Source of the DNA: Schizochytrium sp. TIO01
Lineage: Eukaryota; Sar; Bigyra; Thraustochytrida; Thraustochytriidae
Direction: 5' to 3'
DNA: 64,000 nucleotides
NCBI GenBank assembly: GCA_004764695.1
Contig: SMSO01000035.1
Span: 2,354,001 to 2,418,000 of the forward strand
The notes beneath the pieces are model-generated. The model saw only the letters and a program-made list of their open reading frames with translations. It made no database searches and was not told where the DNA came from. Numbering within the stretch: the first letter of the stretch is position 1; each line of letters begins with the position of its first letter. This document shows positions 52,052 to 62,862 of this stretch, piece by piece. A program made the translations under genes and the position numbers.

Positions 52052-54139
52052 ATGGCATCACTTGATACACTGGATGCTTTGAAGGATGATGAGGACAAAG
52101 AGGAGAACGCGGATGGGATTAATGGCACGAGCAATATTACATGTCTTAATCACCTGGAGTCAACGGCAAGCTCAGCAGGACAACCTCTTAATATTGCAGC
52201 TGCTAAAGCATCCACTGAAGCGATCATACCGGGCACATTAGCTAATGAAACCTCGAATGCCGATGAAGAAAAATCAGATGAAAGTACCTTAGGAAGTTTT
52301 CCACTTAGAGACAAACCGATTCTTCGACATATTCGTGTTGTAGTTGCCAATGAAGAACCCTTTATCTTTTCTTCTCGGTACACTTTTGCCCAAATACTGG
52401 TTGGAACCTCGGCCTCAAACACTATTTGGAGTGTTGTTCGACAAAGAAAATATATGATTACAATGGCGCTGGCATACCTTTTTACAACTGCTGCAACCAT
52501 ATATGATTTGCGCCACTCAACACAGTATTCAATTGTTGGAGTAATGAACATTGCACTGCAGATTTTCATCTCTCTTTTAATAAACCCGAAGATGCTCTAC
52601 CATGCATTAGCTCAAATTGAACTTCAATACGCTATGTTTAACGTGCTTGGCTCTATCGTAACGCTTTTGGCGATGTTTAACAGTTATGCCATTCGATTAG
52701 GACTGCTGAGTGCGTCGCTATTCTCTTTAAATTTAACCATTATTGACGCATGGCCCACGTCGTTGAGAAGGCAGGCTGTTCGATTCTTTGGCTTAATGCT
52801 TTTAGTTTATTCACATGTTCTTTGGGCTGTCTTTGCACTGGGTTACATCAAGCCAGATCACAATTATTTCATGGTTCTTGGAGTTCGCATGAGCCTTCTG
52901 AGTCGGTTTTTAGGATTTCAATCTTTCTGTATTCTCATGCAATGGAAGAATATGTTGGTCTTCCACATGAGTCACAAAGACCGTTTACCAATGTTTTGGT
53001 TTAATCTATACATATTAAACACCACACAAGAAGGCCTTGATAACCTTGTTGGAATTCATTCTGTATTGTTGAGTCGAGACAAACTTTCCCAAAAGTATAA
53101 TGAGTCAGCTACACGTCGGTTTTCTCGCGTAGCACAGGTATATGCCGAAGGTGCTGATTCAGCAAAGAAAAATAGTGCCCATGACCTTCTTGTTGGGCGC
53201 CAGGTCCTTGAAAAAATCGGAGGCGTTAGTATGAACTCAGTTCTGCGGTCTGAATCAGTTGCTACAGCGCTTGATGCCGGAAGGACCAGAATTGTTTTTC
53301 CTATGAGCCCTGCATATGAGATTCAAGATTGGATTGTAATTGGCTATGCGATTTTTGGCTATAAATGGACGGCACGATGCGAGCGCTTTTGTCGCAAAAG
53401 GTGGGCGCTTTATCTGACTTTACTGCTATATATTGCTGGAATTTGCTGCTTTGTAGCAAGTTGCTTCGAACCATATACAAAGTTTGGTATTTTTACGCCC
53501 TGCTTCTTGATGCCGATTTTGTTGGTATGGGTTTCTTTATACAGTACCACTCTTTTTCAGCAGGTGTCGAGAACCTGGTCAGTAATTTTTTACAACATAT
53601 CACTTTGGACGGGGGCAATATGTTGGGCGATCATGGCGACAAATCCATATACGAGGGTTAGCATATTTTCGTTCGCAATTTTTCAATGTTTTAAAAGTTG
53701 TATAGATGCTTTTCCTCGACGAATTCTCTCAGGAAGAGCGCGAGCTTTAGCCAATGTCCCTTCCATGCTTGCATTAGTGGTTATTTTGCTCAATATGTTC
53801 TTTATGAAGCTAGATACGGTCAATCCCATTTATGTATCTGTTTCAATTATTCATACGGTCGATTATAGCCTTATTGACATTGTGCTTACTTCATTTTTCG
53901 GCGTCGCAGTGTATTGCTTACGGAATATTAGAGTAAGTCTTGCTCGACCGGATTGCTTCGTCAATCTCGTATCGCATGCTCGAGCTCTTCCTACTTCCGA
54001 GAAGGTCGCTGAGGCTGTCATCAAAGTCCACAAGGACGCTTTGGATCGGAAACCACCAATGCGCTTTCAAAAGTCTATTTTACCTCGCTTAATAAACAAT
54101 ACGGAGTCTTCGGCAACATCATATCAACATAAGCAGTAG
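52052..54139 (+). CDS. Multi-pass membrane protein, tandem paralog 2 with internal duplication
   Basis: 695 residues from ATG 52052. Clearly homologous to the gene at 48997-50970: same order of acidic S/T-rich N-tail, half A with IIDAWPTSLRR, FHMSHKDRL charged loop (FHHKDRL in paralog 1), linker with RRFS, and half B with CIDAFPRRIL and the conserved late segment HARALPTSEKVAEAV (paralog 1: YARALKVTSEAAEGV). The two are too diverged to be a recent copy or an assembly duplicate. Half A starts after a longer N-tail containing DEDKEEN. A multi-spanning protein with two related halves is a common transporter or channel architecture, but no transporter signature is seen. Membrane localisation is secure, function unknown. 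Confidence 0.75.
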   Translation: MASLDTLDALKDDEDKEENADGINGTSNITCLNHLESTASSAGQPLNIAAAKASTEAIIPGTLANETSNADEEKSDESTLGSFPLRDKPILRHIRVVVANEEPFIFSSRYTFAQILVGTSASNTIWSVVRQRKYMITMALAYLFTTAATIYDLRHSTQYSIVGVMNIALQIFISLLINPKMLYHALAQIELQYAMFNVLGSIVTLLAMFNSYAIRLGLLSASLFSLNLTIIDAWPTSLRRQAVRFFGLMLLVYSHVLWAVFALGYIKPDHNYFMVLGVRMSLLSRFLGFQSFCILMQWKNMLVFHMSHKDRLPMFWFNLYILNTTQEGLDNLVGIHSVLLSRDKLSQKYNESATRRFSRVAQVYAEGADSAKKNSAHDLLVGRQVLEKIGGVSMNSVLRSESVATALDAGRTRIVFPMSPAYEIQDWIVIGYAIFGYKWTARCERFCRKRWALYLTLLLYIAGICCFVASCFEPYTKFGIFTPCFLMPILLVWVSLYSTTLFQQVSRTWSVIFYNISLWTGAICWAIMATNPYTRVSIFSFAIFQCFKSCIDAFPRRILSGRARALANVPSMLALVVILLNMFFMKLDTVNPIYVSVSIIHTVDYSLIDIVLTSFFGVAVYCLRNIRVSLARPDCFVNLVSHARALPTSEKVAEAVIKVHKDALDRKPPMRFQKSILPRLINNTESSATSYQHKQ

Positions 54140-54950
54140 ATTCGAGTTTATTTCTTGAAGCCAAAACCAACCGTCCATAGCTGAACTAAGTGAAAATGCG
54201 GTTATTGTTATATAAGATTGATATGAACAATCTAAGCTTCGCTTTGTCACTTTCAGTACTAGCCTGTAAACCCAATGCCGATACCAACCCAGAACCTCCA
54301 TAGTCAAACGCCTTTTTCAAAAATACAATGAGATATCTTGTTTCTGTTCTTCGATTGAACGTTAGTTTGTGTTCTAGCAAAGACTCTCTAAAAACCTCTT
54401 TGTAGGTTAATTCAAGTTAAATCTCTATACAGACATTGCTTTCTATACCATTCTCGCAGAAGAATATTTATCTCATAACCAGACAGAACCTTTTTGTTCC
54501 TTATTTGAAACTTTTGCCTTTCCTTTTCCTTAAGGAACTTATTGTAATTCGATATTGAATCCTTGCATGCTTTCCTTTGACTTGAGATTTTTACCCCAAA
54601 TTGCAAGGAATAGGGATCTTACTCGTGATTTTAGATCTATCATGAGTCCTGAAACCCAGGCCTAGAGCAGTACTAAGCACGTTAAGGTCCTTTGTGACGA
54701 AAATCGACAAAGTACACACCTTCACGAACGGATAGGTGAGATCATCTACGCGCAACAAGGTTAATAGATTCCTCAAACCTTACTTTAACATGACAGTATT
54801 GGAGAGTAATTGCGACCGTTCGGGTGGACTCAGTCGAATTTAAATGTTGGATTGGTGAAGTGCCGCTGGGCACGCAGCTTCAAAACCTCTTAACCACTTC
54901 TTTTGTTTGACTTCTTGCCCTCCAGGAGGCGGAAATTGACTGATATTAAT
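54140..54950. other. Upstream region of the EF-hand protein gene
   Basis: 810 bases, AT-rich, with nothing coding. The frame of the downstream gene continues without ATG to 54903, and CTTGCCCTCCAG at 54914-54925 could be a 3' splice site. Confidence 0.45.
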
Positions 54951-57900
54951 ATGCGACCACAGCGGCCAGCTAGTGCAAGACCTTCAACTCGTAGAAAGCG
55001 ACCATGTACAGCACCACAGAGTCGCCCGAACGCATGTAGTAAAGAGGGTATGCAGCCCTGGTGGATGACATGCGACGATGCTGGAGATGAGGTAGATGCT
55101 CCCACAGTGCCAGTAGTACGACATGTTGGACTTTCTCAGACACTCAAAGAGGAGGAGGAGGGAGAGGAAGAGGAGGGAGAAGGTAACATGGCATGTAAAC
55201 AATTACCAGAGCCGTATATTGGCGTTGTCATTCGAGAGACACTTAAACCTATTTCAAATGAGGATGAGTTCCCCAGCGAGAACAATCGAAGTCCAGCAAA
55301 TGACACTATACAAAACACAAAGACACTATCTACCGCCCTGCAGTACAAAAGCCTCGTACAGGACGAGCCCCTACTTCGATTTGCAGCTACAGCTGAAGAA
55401 CGTGCACCAATTTTACCACCTAATCGTTCAATCAGAGCGACTGGTTCGGTGCAGGGTTCGGAGCTTGTTCTAGTAGATGTAAATAGTGATCACCGCTTAG
55501 AACAGAGCAACTACTCCAACAAACATGTTATAAACCAGTCAGAAGGAACGATCGCTTTTCCATACTCATCAAAGCTCGGCCAGGGATTTTGTAAGGTTCG
55601 CGGTTTACGCCAAAACATCGCTTTGCAGTCTGCAGTTTTAGCCTTCAAACACCGAGTAAAACACCCTAAAGGTAAACCATCCTATGAAATGAAACGGGAG
55701 CGTCTGAAAACTCTCAATGAGCAGACGCCTGCCCATCGGACTAAAGTTCTGGAGCCTTTTCTAAGAGCCGAGTCCGTTCAGATGCAACCAAATGGCAAGA
55801 GTGTGTCGAAGCCAGACAACCAGAATGACGATAACAACAGTTTCCTTGAGGAAGACAGAAATACATTGGCTTTTGGCTGGGATACTATCAGTATGAACCA
55901 ATCCGGTGGATCCGCAGTAGTATGGGATAATGTCGCAAAACACCTTGACATGTCAGTATTGTTGCAGGAAGTATATAGCGCTAAACCAATTGAACTTCCT
56001 CATGACGATTCAACGAGAAAAGTTCTGAGTTTGCTGAAAACCCTAGGAGATGTTATTGAAGACGATCTCGTTGCAGGTGCGCTTGAAGTCACTGGGCAAA
56101 TCCTTACATCGGCAGTCTATACAACGGATGATTCAGGGGAAGCGCATTTTTCAGTTAGTAGACGTTTAGCAAAGGAGAACGAAGCTCTGCGCGCAGAAGT
56201 CACAGCATTGAAAGCCCAGGTTAGTCAACAAGATTTATTAATCGAAGAGTTACAAAAAAATCCCCATCAAAGTATAAGCTCAGACTCTAGACATGATGCA
56301 AGAACGACTGCTATCGATGCGTTGCAGCATACCCTTGCCCGGGTCATACCTTGTGAAGAGGAGCGTACAGATATTGTTTTAGAGCTCTTTCGTGCTGGAC
56401 ACGTTCCAGTTGACGAGTTCACTGTTGTTGCAATGTTTGAATTACTACGACCAGAATTAATTCGAGATGCAATACACCTGATTGTAGAAGACCATTGCAC
56501 AGCCCAAGATGCCGCTTCAGTAGTTTGCTCTGCTTTGAGGCGGCCTGATGGTATATCGGTCGCAAAAATAGCTTTGGAGAAAGATCAAGTTCTTGAGCGC
56601 GTTTTGATACTAGACGCACGATCCTTAACGAGGCGAATATCATTCTGGGAGTTGCACTGGGACGAGCTATGCGACATGCTTTGGCTTTCATCCGAGCTTC
56701 TGAGCACTATTATTCAAAAGCGCGCAGATCTTGCCGGAAAATTTCTCAAAATTTATAGCGTTTGGCTCGGTACTAATGATGCTGCCCAGGTCATGTATGC
56801 ACGTCATCGCACCGTCATGGAAGACATTTTATCACAGGTGGTTGACTTCACCCCAGAGTTTTTGGAAACTACTTTACTTCGAAGCCGACAAAGTCTACGC
56901 GATATCCTTGAGTCTCCATCAACTGGAGAAGACCTCTTAGAGACAATGGCCGAATCCAGCGCAAAAATTGTTGGTACGATCATCGATTATAGTCAATCTA
57001 CTCTTGCACAAGCCCTAGAATCCCGAAGTAAGCTGCTAGGGCGTATTACAGCAGGAAACCCATCGTGGCTCGTGAGGTTTATTGAAGAAAATCTGGACGT
57101 CACGGCTCGGATTTTATGTAATCATAACTTTCTTTTGCCGAGCCTTTGCAAGAGTTCCCCGGCTCTGATCGATGGGCTTGTGCGGCTATGCACGAAAGAT
57201 ATTGCTTTCCATGTAGCAGGGCACGGGGATAGTTTGGCCTCGGCGTTAGCTCAAGCTCCAGATTTGATTGTGGAAGATGAGGTTTTCAAGGCGTATCCAA
57301 ATATTCTCTTGACCAATGAGCCTCGTCTTGCTCGCCTGGGGCTACGGAATCTGGCAGCTTATCAAGGCTCTTGCACTCCAGAATCCATACAAACAGACCC
57401 TATTCAAGCTGTAAACGCATCAGGTCATGCGCGAGCTCGGTCTTTGATGGAAATCGTTGGAAAGCGAAAAGCACGTGCAGATGCTTGGACTTTGAAGGGA
57501 CTGCAGCATAAAATTGCAGATATTCTCCAAGAAAAGGTAGATGCTGATTATATAGATGATCGTGCGGGACATAGCCGGGAGCCTTTATCCGAAGTTGTGT
57601 ATGACCACTTTCTAAGTAAGGAGGAAGATGTGACTTCAACAAAGCGAACGCTCGCTGGTTTCACAGCTTCCGTTCGTAATTATTCCCCCGAAGATTCGTT
57701 TGTGCACTGGTTTGGGGTTCTCACAGGCGCAGTGGAGCCCGAAAAGTTTAATCCGCAAGCAGAAAGTTTTTTCATGACTTTACTTACTAGCCTTGTGCCA
57801 AATGAGGATGTAGGGGAGAGTGTTGATACTTCAAGTACCGGGGTGACACTGTTACCTTTAACGCAAGCATTAGACGCTGTACAAAACATCGCTCCAATGT

Positions 57901-58706
57901 TTTGGTATGATGTGCAAGATCGAGAAGCTGTACACGATCGAATAAAGGAACTTCAGAGATTTAGTGTGGAAGACAGCTCTATGATGGGCGAAAAGGAGTC
58001 AAATCGGCTTTGGGCTAAACTACATTCAAGTGATCTTGAGGAGTGTAAGTCGAAGCAATCATTTATTGACACTGAGGAATTAAGTGAGTCTCCGACCATT
58101 GTCATACCTCATGTTGAAATAAACAGTAATCTTGATACAGAGAGCGACGAGATCAATGAAGACAATCCTGCACACAGCACAGAGAATACCAAGCCTTCCC
58201 AAAGTGGGTCAGTAGGAATGAGAAATATCGTTCAGACAAAATTACTCATGCCTAATAATCGACTTGCCACGGAGGTACTATCAATGATGCATGGTCGGCA
58301 AAGCGCCACTGCACAAGCTGCTGCTAGTCTCAAGTTGCGATCATTCGGAGTGAAGGTAACCGAGTGTATTGCACTAGAAGCTGTAATCAACGTTGTGATG
58401 AAAGCTTGGCATGCTTTTGAGCTTAGCGAATATGATACTCTGTGTGAAATTTTCAAGTCTGGTGATATTAATGGTGATGGAATTCTAGATATGGACGAGT
58501 GGGAAGTGTTGGTACTTGTAGTGGATCCTCAGGCAGATCCTCGTACAGTTCGCCGTATGTTCAAAATGACAGGCGAAGAGAATGAAGATGGTGAGCACAT
58601 AATCACGCCTAATGAGTTTGTTGAGGTTATGCGGGCCCACCGCTACACAGGTCCTGCGCTAGCTCATCTACGAGAGAAGTTTAAGCAAAAGCCGCAGGCT
58701 CCGTAG
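54951..58706 (+). CDS. Large EF-hand protein with coiled coil and helical repeats
   Basis: 1251 residues from ATG 54951. The first 400 residues are basic then acidic and mostly disordered. A short coiled coil lies at about 402-440 (LAKENEALRAEVTALKAQV). From about 455 to 810 the sequence is helix-rich with a repeating L..LL..(S/A)..L(V/I) pattern at roughly 20-24-residue spacing, suggesting an alpha-solenoid. The C-terminus holds a canonical EF-hand loop DINGDGILDMDEW (about 1172-1184) and a second degenerate one (NEDGEHIITPNEF), so calcium binding is expected. No named family recognised. Large EF-hand/coiled-coil proteins of this type are frequent among flagellar and cytoskeletal proteins, but that is only suggestive. 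The N-terminal RPASARPSTRR motif recalls axonemal protein starts. Confidence 0.72.
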   Translation: MRPQRPASARPSTRRKRPCTAPQSRPNACSKEGMQPWWMTCDDAGDEVDAPTVPVVRHVGLSQTLKEEEEGEEEEGEGNMACKQLPEPYIGVVIRETLKPISNEDEFPSENNRSPANDTIQNTKTLSTALQYKSLVQDEPLLRFAATAEERAPILPPNRSIRATGSVQGSELVLVDVNSDHRLEQSNYSNKHVINQSEGTIAFPYSSKLGQGFCKVRGLRQNIALQSAVLAFKHRVKHPKGKPSYEMKRERLKTLNEQTPAHRTKVLEPFLRAESVQMQPNGKSVSKPDNQNDDNNSFLEEDRNTLAFGWDTISMNQSGGSAVVWDNVAKHLDMSVLLQEVYSAKPIELPHDDSTRKVLSLLKTLGDVIEDDLVAGALEVTGQILTSAVYTTDDSGEAHFSVSRRLAKENEALRAEVTALKAQVSQQDLLIEELQKNPHQSISSDSRHDARTTAIDALQHTLARVIPCEEERTDIVLELFRAGHVPVDEFTVVAMFELLRPELIRDAIHLIVEDHCTAQDAASVVCSALRRPDGISVAKIALEKDQVLERVLILDARSLTRRISFWELHWDELCDMLWLSSELLSTIIQKRADLAGKFLKIYSVWLGTNDAAQVMYARHRTVMEDILSQVVDFTPEFLETTLLRSRQSLRDILESPSTGEDLLETMAESSAKIVGTIIDYSQSTLAQALESRSKLLGRITAGNPSWLVRFIEENLDVTARILCNHNFLLPSLCKSSPALIDGLVRLCTKDIAFHVAGHGDSLASALAQAPDLIVEDEVFKAYPNILLTNEPRLARLGLRNLAAYQGSCTPESIQTDPIQAVNASGHARARSLMEIVGKRKARADAWTLKGLQHKIADILQEKVDADYIDDRAGHSREPLSEVVYDHFLSKEEDVTSTKRTLAGFTASVRNYSPEDSFVHWFGVLTGAVEPEKFNPQAESFFMTLLTSLVPNEDVGESVDTSSTGVTLLPLTQALDAVQNIAPMFWYDVQDREAVHDRIKELQRFSVEDSSMMGEKESNRLWAKLHSSDLEECKSKQSFIDTEELSESPTIVIPHVEINSNLDTESDEINEDNPAHSTENTKPSQSGSVGMRNIVQTKLLMPNNRLATEVLSMMHGRQSATAQAAASLKLRSFGVKVTECIALEAVINVVMKAWHAFELSEYDTLCEIFKSGDINGDGILDMDEWEVLVLVVDPQADPRTVRRMFKMTGEENEDGEHIITPNEFVEVMRAHRYTGPALAHLREKFKQKPQAP

Positions 58707-58991
58707 GCAGTTGTAAGGTAAATGAACCGAACAAGAAAGAAACTGTTAAAATATGATTAAGTAAATATTTGGAACATATGTTATATAATGATGTTTTCTT
58801 GTTCGCGCTCTGGCGAGAGGGAGGCTGGCTTATTTGTTGACGGCACCTTCGTCTGGTTCTCAGCTCCAGGTACAACATATCAAATGTAGAGTCATATTAT
58901 TTTGTTATTGTTATTTGTTTTTTCAGAAAGAAGAGAGGGCAATTCAAATACTGGATAAACTGAGGAGAGAGAAACAACAGAGATTGATAAA

Positions 58992-60056
58992 TTATGAAGA
59001 GTAATAAATAGGGTTACTATAGTCAACAAAACCAAAGCAAGCCTTGGAATTAAGTTTTGGAAAGGCTAGTTCGATGACCTCAGTCTCCAAAGGAGAAGCT
59101 GCAATTCCGCTTGCCCAACCAGAGGGCGAATCTGCATCGGGAAAGTATGATCTTGATCTGGGCGCTGCAACAGCTTGCTGATCAAGGTGGCGATCCTGAG
59201 GAGTTGTGAAAAGAGCAACAAACGGATTGTGACCATGCGCTGCGCGAAGCTCACGAAGGACCTCTGCGGTAAAGCGCTGGCAGCTCATGCGCGGTTCGCC
59301 CTCAAGGCTAGTTGAGGTCGGCCGGGTTGGATCAAGAATGACCGGCATGTTTGGTAGTGCAAGGTCTTGAAAAAGAATACGACGAATCTCAGTGGCTCTG
59401 GCTACAGAGAATCTCGATGAGACATAAAGAAAATGATAACCATTTTGTGCAATTTGGCGAAGAGTCCTGGTGCAGGAGCTACTCTCGCAAACAGTTGTGG
59501 CGGGGATCAGGCACCCATGTTTTCCGCGTTGGACAAAACCATCAAGATTAACCACAACAACACGACTTGCTGCCTCCATGAGGAAGATGCTGGCTTCCAG
59601 TAACTTCATGCCGCCTGCATTTGGCCAAGAGTACGAGATCTCATTTCTGCCGCGTTTGAGGCCTAATTTACGAAGCGCTGCGCCATGAAGCCTTGACGAT
59701 TGACTCATGTCGAGATTTGCCGCGAGTTCGGGTCCTGGCGAAATGACTGCACCTTTCATGCCATCTACCACTGGCCAAGCGCTATCGAACTGGGGACGTC
59801 CATCTCTCACGGAGATCGTTTGGTCCACAATTTTGCCGTTCACTGTGAGTTTCACGCCACTGCTGTGTGCGCCTGGGGAGCAATTTATGCCGCAGGACTG
59901 CCCAAGGTCGGCAAGGAAAGCAGTGGCCTCGAGTTCTTGGTCCTTTTGCAGTACCACCACCACGTCGCCTGCGCCGCTGGCCTCCTCTGACAGCCAGCTC
60001 TTCGCAAGTGCTAAAAGTCGGTTGATAGCTGCTGTCGTTGCATCCACAAGCACCAT
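58992..60056 (-). CDS. Compact lipin-like protein with degenerate catalytic motif
   Basis: 354 residues. The N-terminal part (about 30-95) follows the N-LIP pattern of lipins: GDVVVVLQKDQELEATAF, then VNGKIVDQTISVRDG. The second part matches a C-LIP/LNS2 HAD domain: RGRNEISYS, VVVVNLDGF at the phosphatase position (lipins DIDGT), GYHFLYVSSRFSVARATEIRRIL and LPNMPVILDP. Lipins are Mg-dependent phosphatidate phosphatases of 500-900 residues; here the nucleophile Asp is Asn170 and the Thr is Phe174, so it is predicted inactive. Small N-LIP/C-LIP proteins have been described in ciliates, but with intact motifs. Likely a lipid-binding or regulatory pseudo-enzyme. ATG 60056 precedes the N-LIP region directly. 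Confidence 0.72.
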   Translation of the reverse strand: MVLVDATTAAINRLLALAKSWLSEEASGAGDVVVVLQKDQELEATAFLADLGQSCGINCSPGAHSSGVKLTVNGKIVDQTISVRDGRPQFDSAWPVVDGMKGAVISPGPELAANLDMSQSSRLHGAALRKLGLKRGRNEISYSWPNAGGMKLLEASIFLMEAASRVVVVNLDGFVQRGKHGCLIPATTVCESSSCTRTLRQIAQNGYHFLYVSSRFSVARATEIRRILFQDLALPNMPVILDPTRPTSTSLEGEPRMSCQRFTAEVLRELRAAHGHNPFVALFTTPQDRHLDQQAVAAPRSRSYFPDADSPSGWASGIAASPLETEVIELAFPKLNSKACFGFVDYSNPIYYSS

Positions 60057-60382
60057 CTTGCCTCGACGACAAGTCGCAGTTCGTCTTGCACTTCACGGGT
60101 TCGGGCTCTGCTGCGCTCAATTTGCAGCTTTAGATAATAACAATAGTAAAAGCATTCGCATTGCTATTTTTCTTTTTTCTTTTCTTATCTGAGCTATCGA
60201 ATGAGTGGAAAATACTTTAGAAGTGTCTCAGCGTTTTGATCCACGATTCCTCCTAATCCCTTGGTAGTATCATCTTCATGAGATTTCTCCTGAAATGGTG
60301 CAAACCAAAACTACGCAGTAGGCAAACACGAGTGGAAACCGGCGCACAGCTGAGCGCACAGCGGAAAGCGCACTTGCTTTTG

Positions 60383-60432
60383 CAAACAAACAAACAAACA
60401 AACAAACAAACAAACAAACAAACAAACAAACA
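60383..60432. repeat. (CAAA)n microsatellite
   Basis: About 12 perfect CAAA units; same unit as at 35.2 kb. Confidence 0.95.
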
Positions 60433-60573
60433 ATACCCAACGAGCTTATTTTCATTTTGCAGCAAGTATGTTGCCTTTACAATATTTTTTAATTTTTTTT
60501 TAAAATAAATATATACATCATTGCTAAAGGTGGAACATAAAATAAGAATACTACGCATTAGTATCACGGTATC

Positions 60574-60575
<2 letters not shown>

Positions 60576-60605
<30 letters not shown>
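60576..60605. repeat. (GA)n dinucleotide run
   Basis: About 15 GA units followed by GAAA repeats. Confidence 0.9.
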
Positions 60606-60608
<3 letters not shown>

Positions 60609-61650
60609 GAAAGAAAGAAATTACTTTCTACATTCGCCACGGTATTACGTCTGCGCATTCGCCAAACTAACCACCTCCGTGACCATCACATCACCATCCT
60701 GGTTGAAGCTAGTTCTTCGAGCGAGCAGATGCGCGATGCGTACACATACACCATGGTCAGCCAGGACAGCGGCAGAGGGGAAGAGCCGCAGCCTGAACGT
60801 GCATTGCTGCTACCTACGCATGAACTGAGCGCAAAGCTCATCGCGAAGCCAGAAAAGAAAGACAGGATTTCCTGTCGCTGTGTTTCTTGAAGAAGAAAAA
60901 CAAAACAAAAAAAAAAAAAAAGAAAAGAAAAAGGAAAGAAAAAGGAAAAGGGGAAAAAGCCAACAACTCAACAACTCTAATTCTCTATCTGTTTGTTTAT
61001 TTGTTTATTTGTTTGTTTAGTGTGTGTTTGTTTGTTTGATTGTTTAGTGTGTGTTGTATGTCAAAATTAAGTAATGACTCGAGCGAGCACGTACCCAGGG
61101 CATTGATTCTCTAGCCAGAGCCACAGACAACCAACTCGTGTGGAAAGCCAAGGTCGAAAGCAAGCCGCACCCAACCTAATTTGCACAGGCCATCCGGGAA
61201 AATGCCGGCCCCGCTACGTTGTTGGTTGTGCAGGCCAGAAGCAAGCGCTCTCTGCCACGAATAAGAACTTTCCGCGGCACTGAGAAAGAGCCTATAATGA
61301 TTAATCCTGAATTAATTATTTATTTCAACTATGCGGCGTATTCAACAAAATAGAAATAACAATAAAAATAACAAGATCAATTAAAAACAAGGAATGTATG
61401 TATCTCAAGAAGCTGGGAAAAGCAGAGCGCAATCAATTCGTAAAGCCTTGTTGAAATCGACCCATCTTTCCGCCATCAGAGCAGCCCCTTGTTTACAAGC
61501 AGCCTCGCACACCAGCCAGATACAGCGCAGGCCTGTGGCCAAATACTGTTTCATTCAACCGGCCTCTTGCGCCACCACGTCATAAAGGGCAGACCTTCGC
61601 TTAGTAGCTAGGTAGCGACTACTAGTCGTCGAATTACACTTTAAGAGAAA

Positions 61651-61770
61651 GCAATGCAATGAATGCAATGCAATGCAATGCAATGCAATGCAATGCAATG
61701 CAATGCAATGCAATGCAATGCAATGCAATGCAATGCAATGCAATGCAATGCAATGCAATGCAATGGAATG
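61651..61770. repeat. (CAATG)n pentanucleotide array
   Basis: About 23 near-perfect 5-base units with one GAATG variant at each end. Open in several frames on both strands because the unit has no stop in those phases. Confidence 0.96.
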
Positions 61771-62018
61771 GAGTGCAAAGCCGAGCGCTTTGAAACTTGG
61801 GAAAGGCATGCGGAATCGCCGCGGGTTGACTCGAGCGTTGCCGCAGTCCACTCGCTGTCAGAGCTTGCGTGTGTTTTGCTGCAAGCTAGTGCGGGCATTG
61901 GTGTGCGTTGCAGTACTTATGATGGATGTGGGTGCCTCTGATTGCCACATGCAGAAGAGCGCTGCTGTTCAAAGATCACTACGTAGTCGTTCGTGCAATG
62001 GTTCTTGTAAGTGAAAGA

Positions 62019-62286
62019 CTGAATGAAAGAATGAATGAATCAATCAATCAATCATGAAACAATGAATCAATGAATGAATGAATGAATGAATGAATGAATG
62101 AATGAATGAATGAAAGAATGAAAGAATGAATGAATCAATGAAAGAATGAATTAATCAATGAAAGAATGAATGAATGAATGAATGAATCAATGAATGAATG
62201 AATGAATGAATCAATGAATGAATCAATCAATCAATGAATGAATGAATGAATCAATCAATCAATGAATCAATGAAACAATGAATGAG
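62019..62286. repeat. Interspersed (GAAT)n/(CAAT)n/(GAAA)n array
   Basis: About 265 bases of ATGA-type tetramers mixing GAAT, CAAT and GAAA units. Confidence 0.95.
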
Positions 62287-62798
62287 TGTTTGTTACGTTC
62301 TGCGCATACCCATACACAATACACTTTGTCCACGTACTTCGCACTCGGGAATTGATGAGTTGATTGGTGAGAACTATGGCACAGTATTATGTATGTATGA
62401 ATGTATGTATGAATGAAGCAGCAGGAATACTCTCACTGGTCAGCGATAAGTTAACTAACATCTTTTAGCTTAGGCGAAAACTCAGGCCGCCACGGCAATC
62501 AATCTCTCGAGGACAAGTTCGCAGCAGGCGCCTGCATCTTCTCCACACCCTGCTGCTGCCTGCCACACGAGGAGACCGGCCTCCACCTGCTCCTGCTCTT
62601 GAATCTTGAAAGAAGGGAAGAAATGAGGGAAAGAACAATCAATCCCAGCCGACCTTGAAAATACTCGAGTTCTTCTTCTCGCTCCAAAGAGTTTTTCAGA
62701 ATGTAGTAGTAAAACACGACAGGATCCCCTACCTACCGCAAACAATAGCCATGCTTAGCATCCCCTTCGCTGAAATAAACGTTCTAAACAAAACTAAA

Positions 62799-62806
<8 letters not shown>

Positions 62807-62862
<56 letters not shown>

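Noticed and set aside
61641-62014. Frames reading MQCNA or CIALH repeats
   Set aside because: Generated by the CAATG pentamer array.
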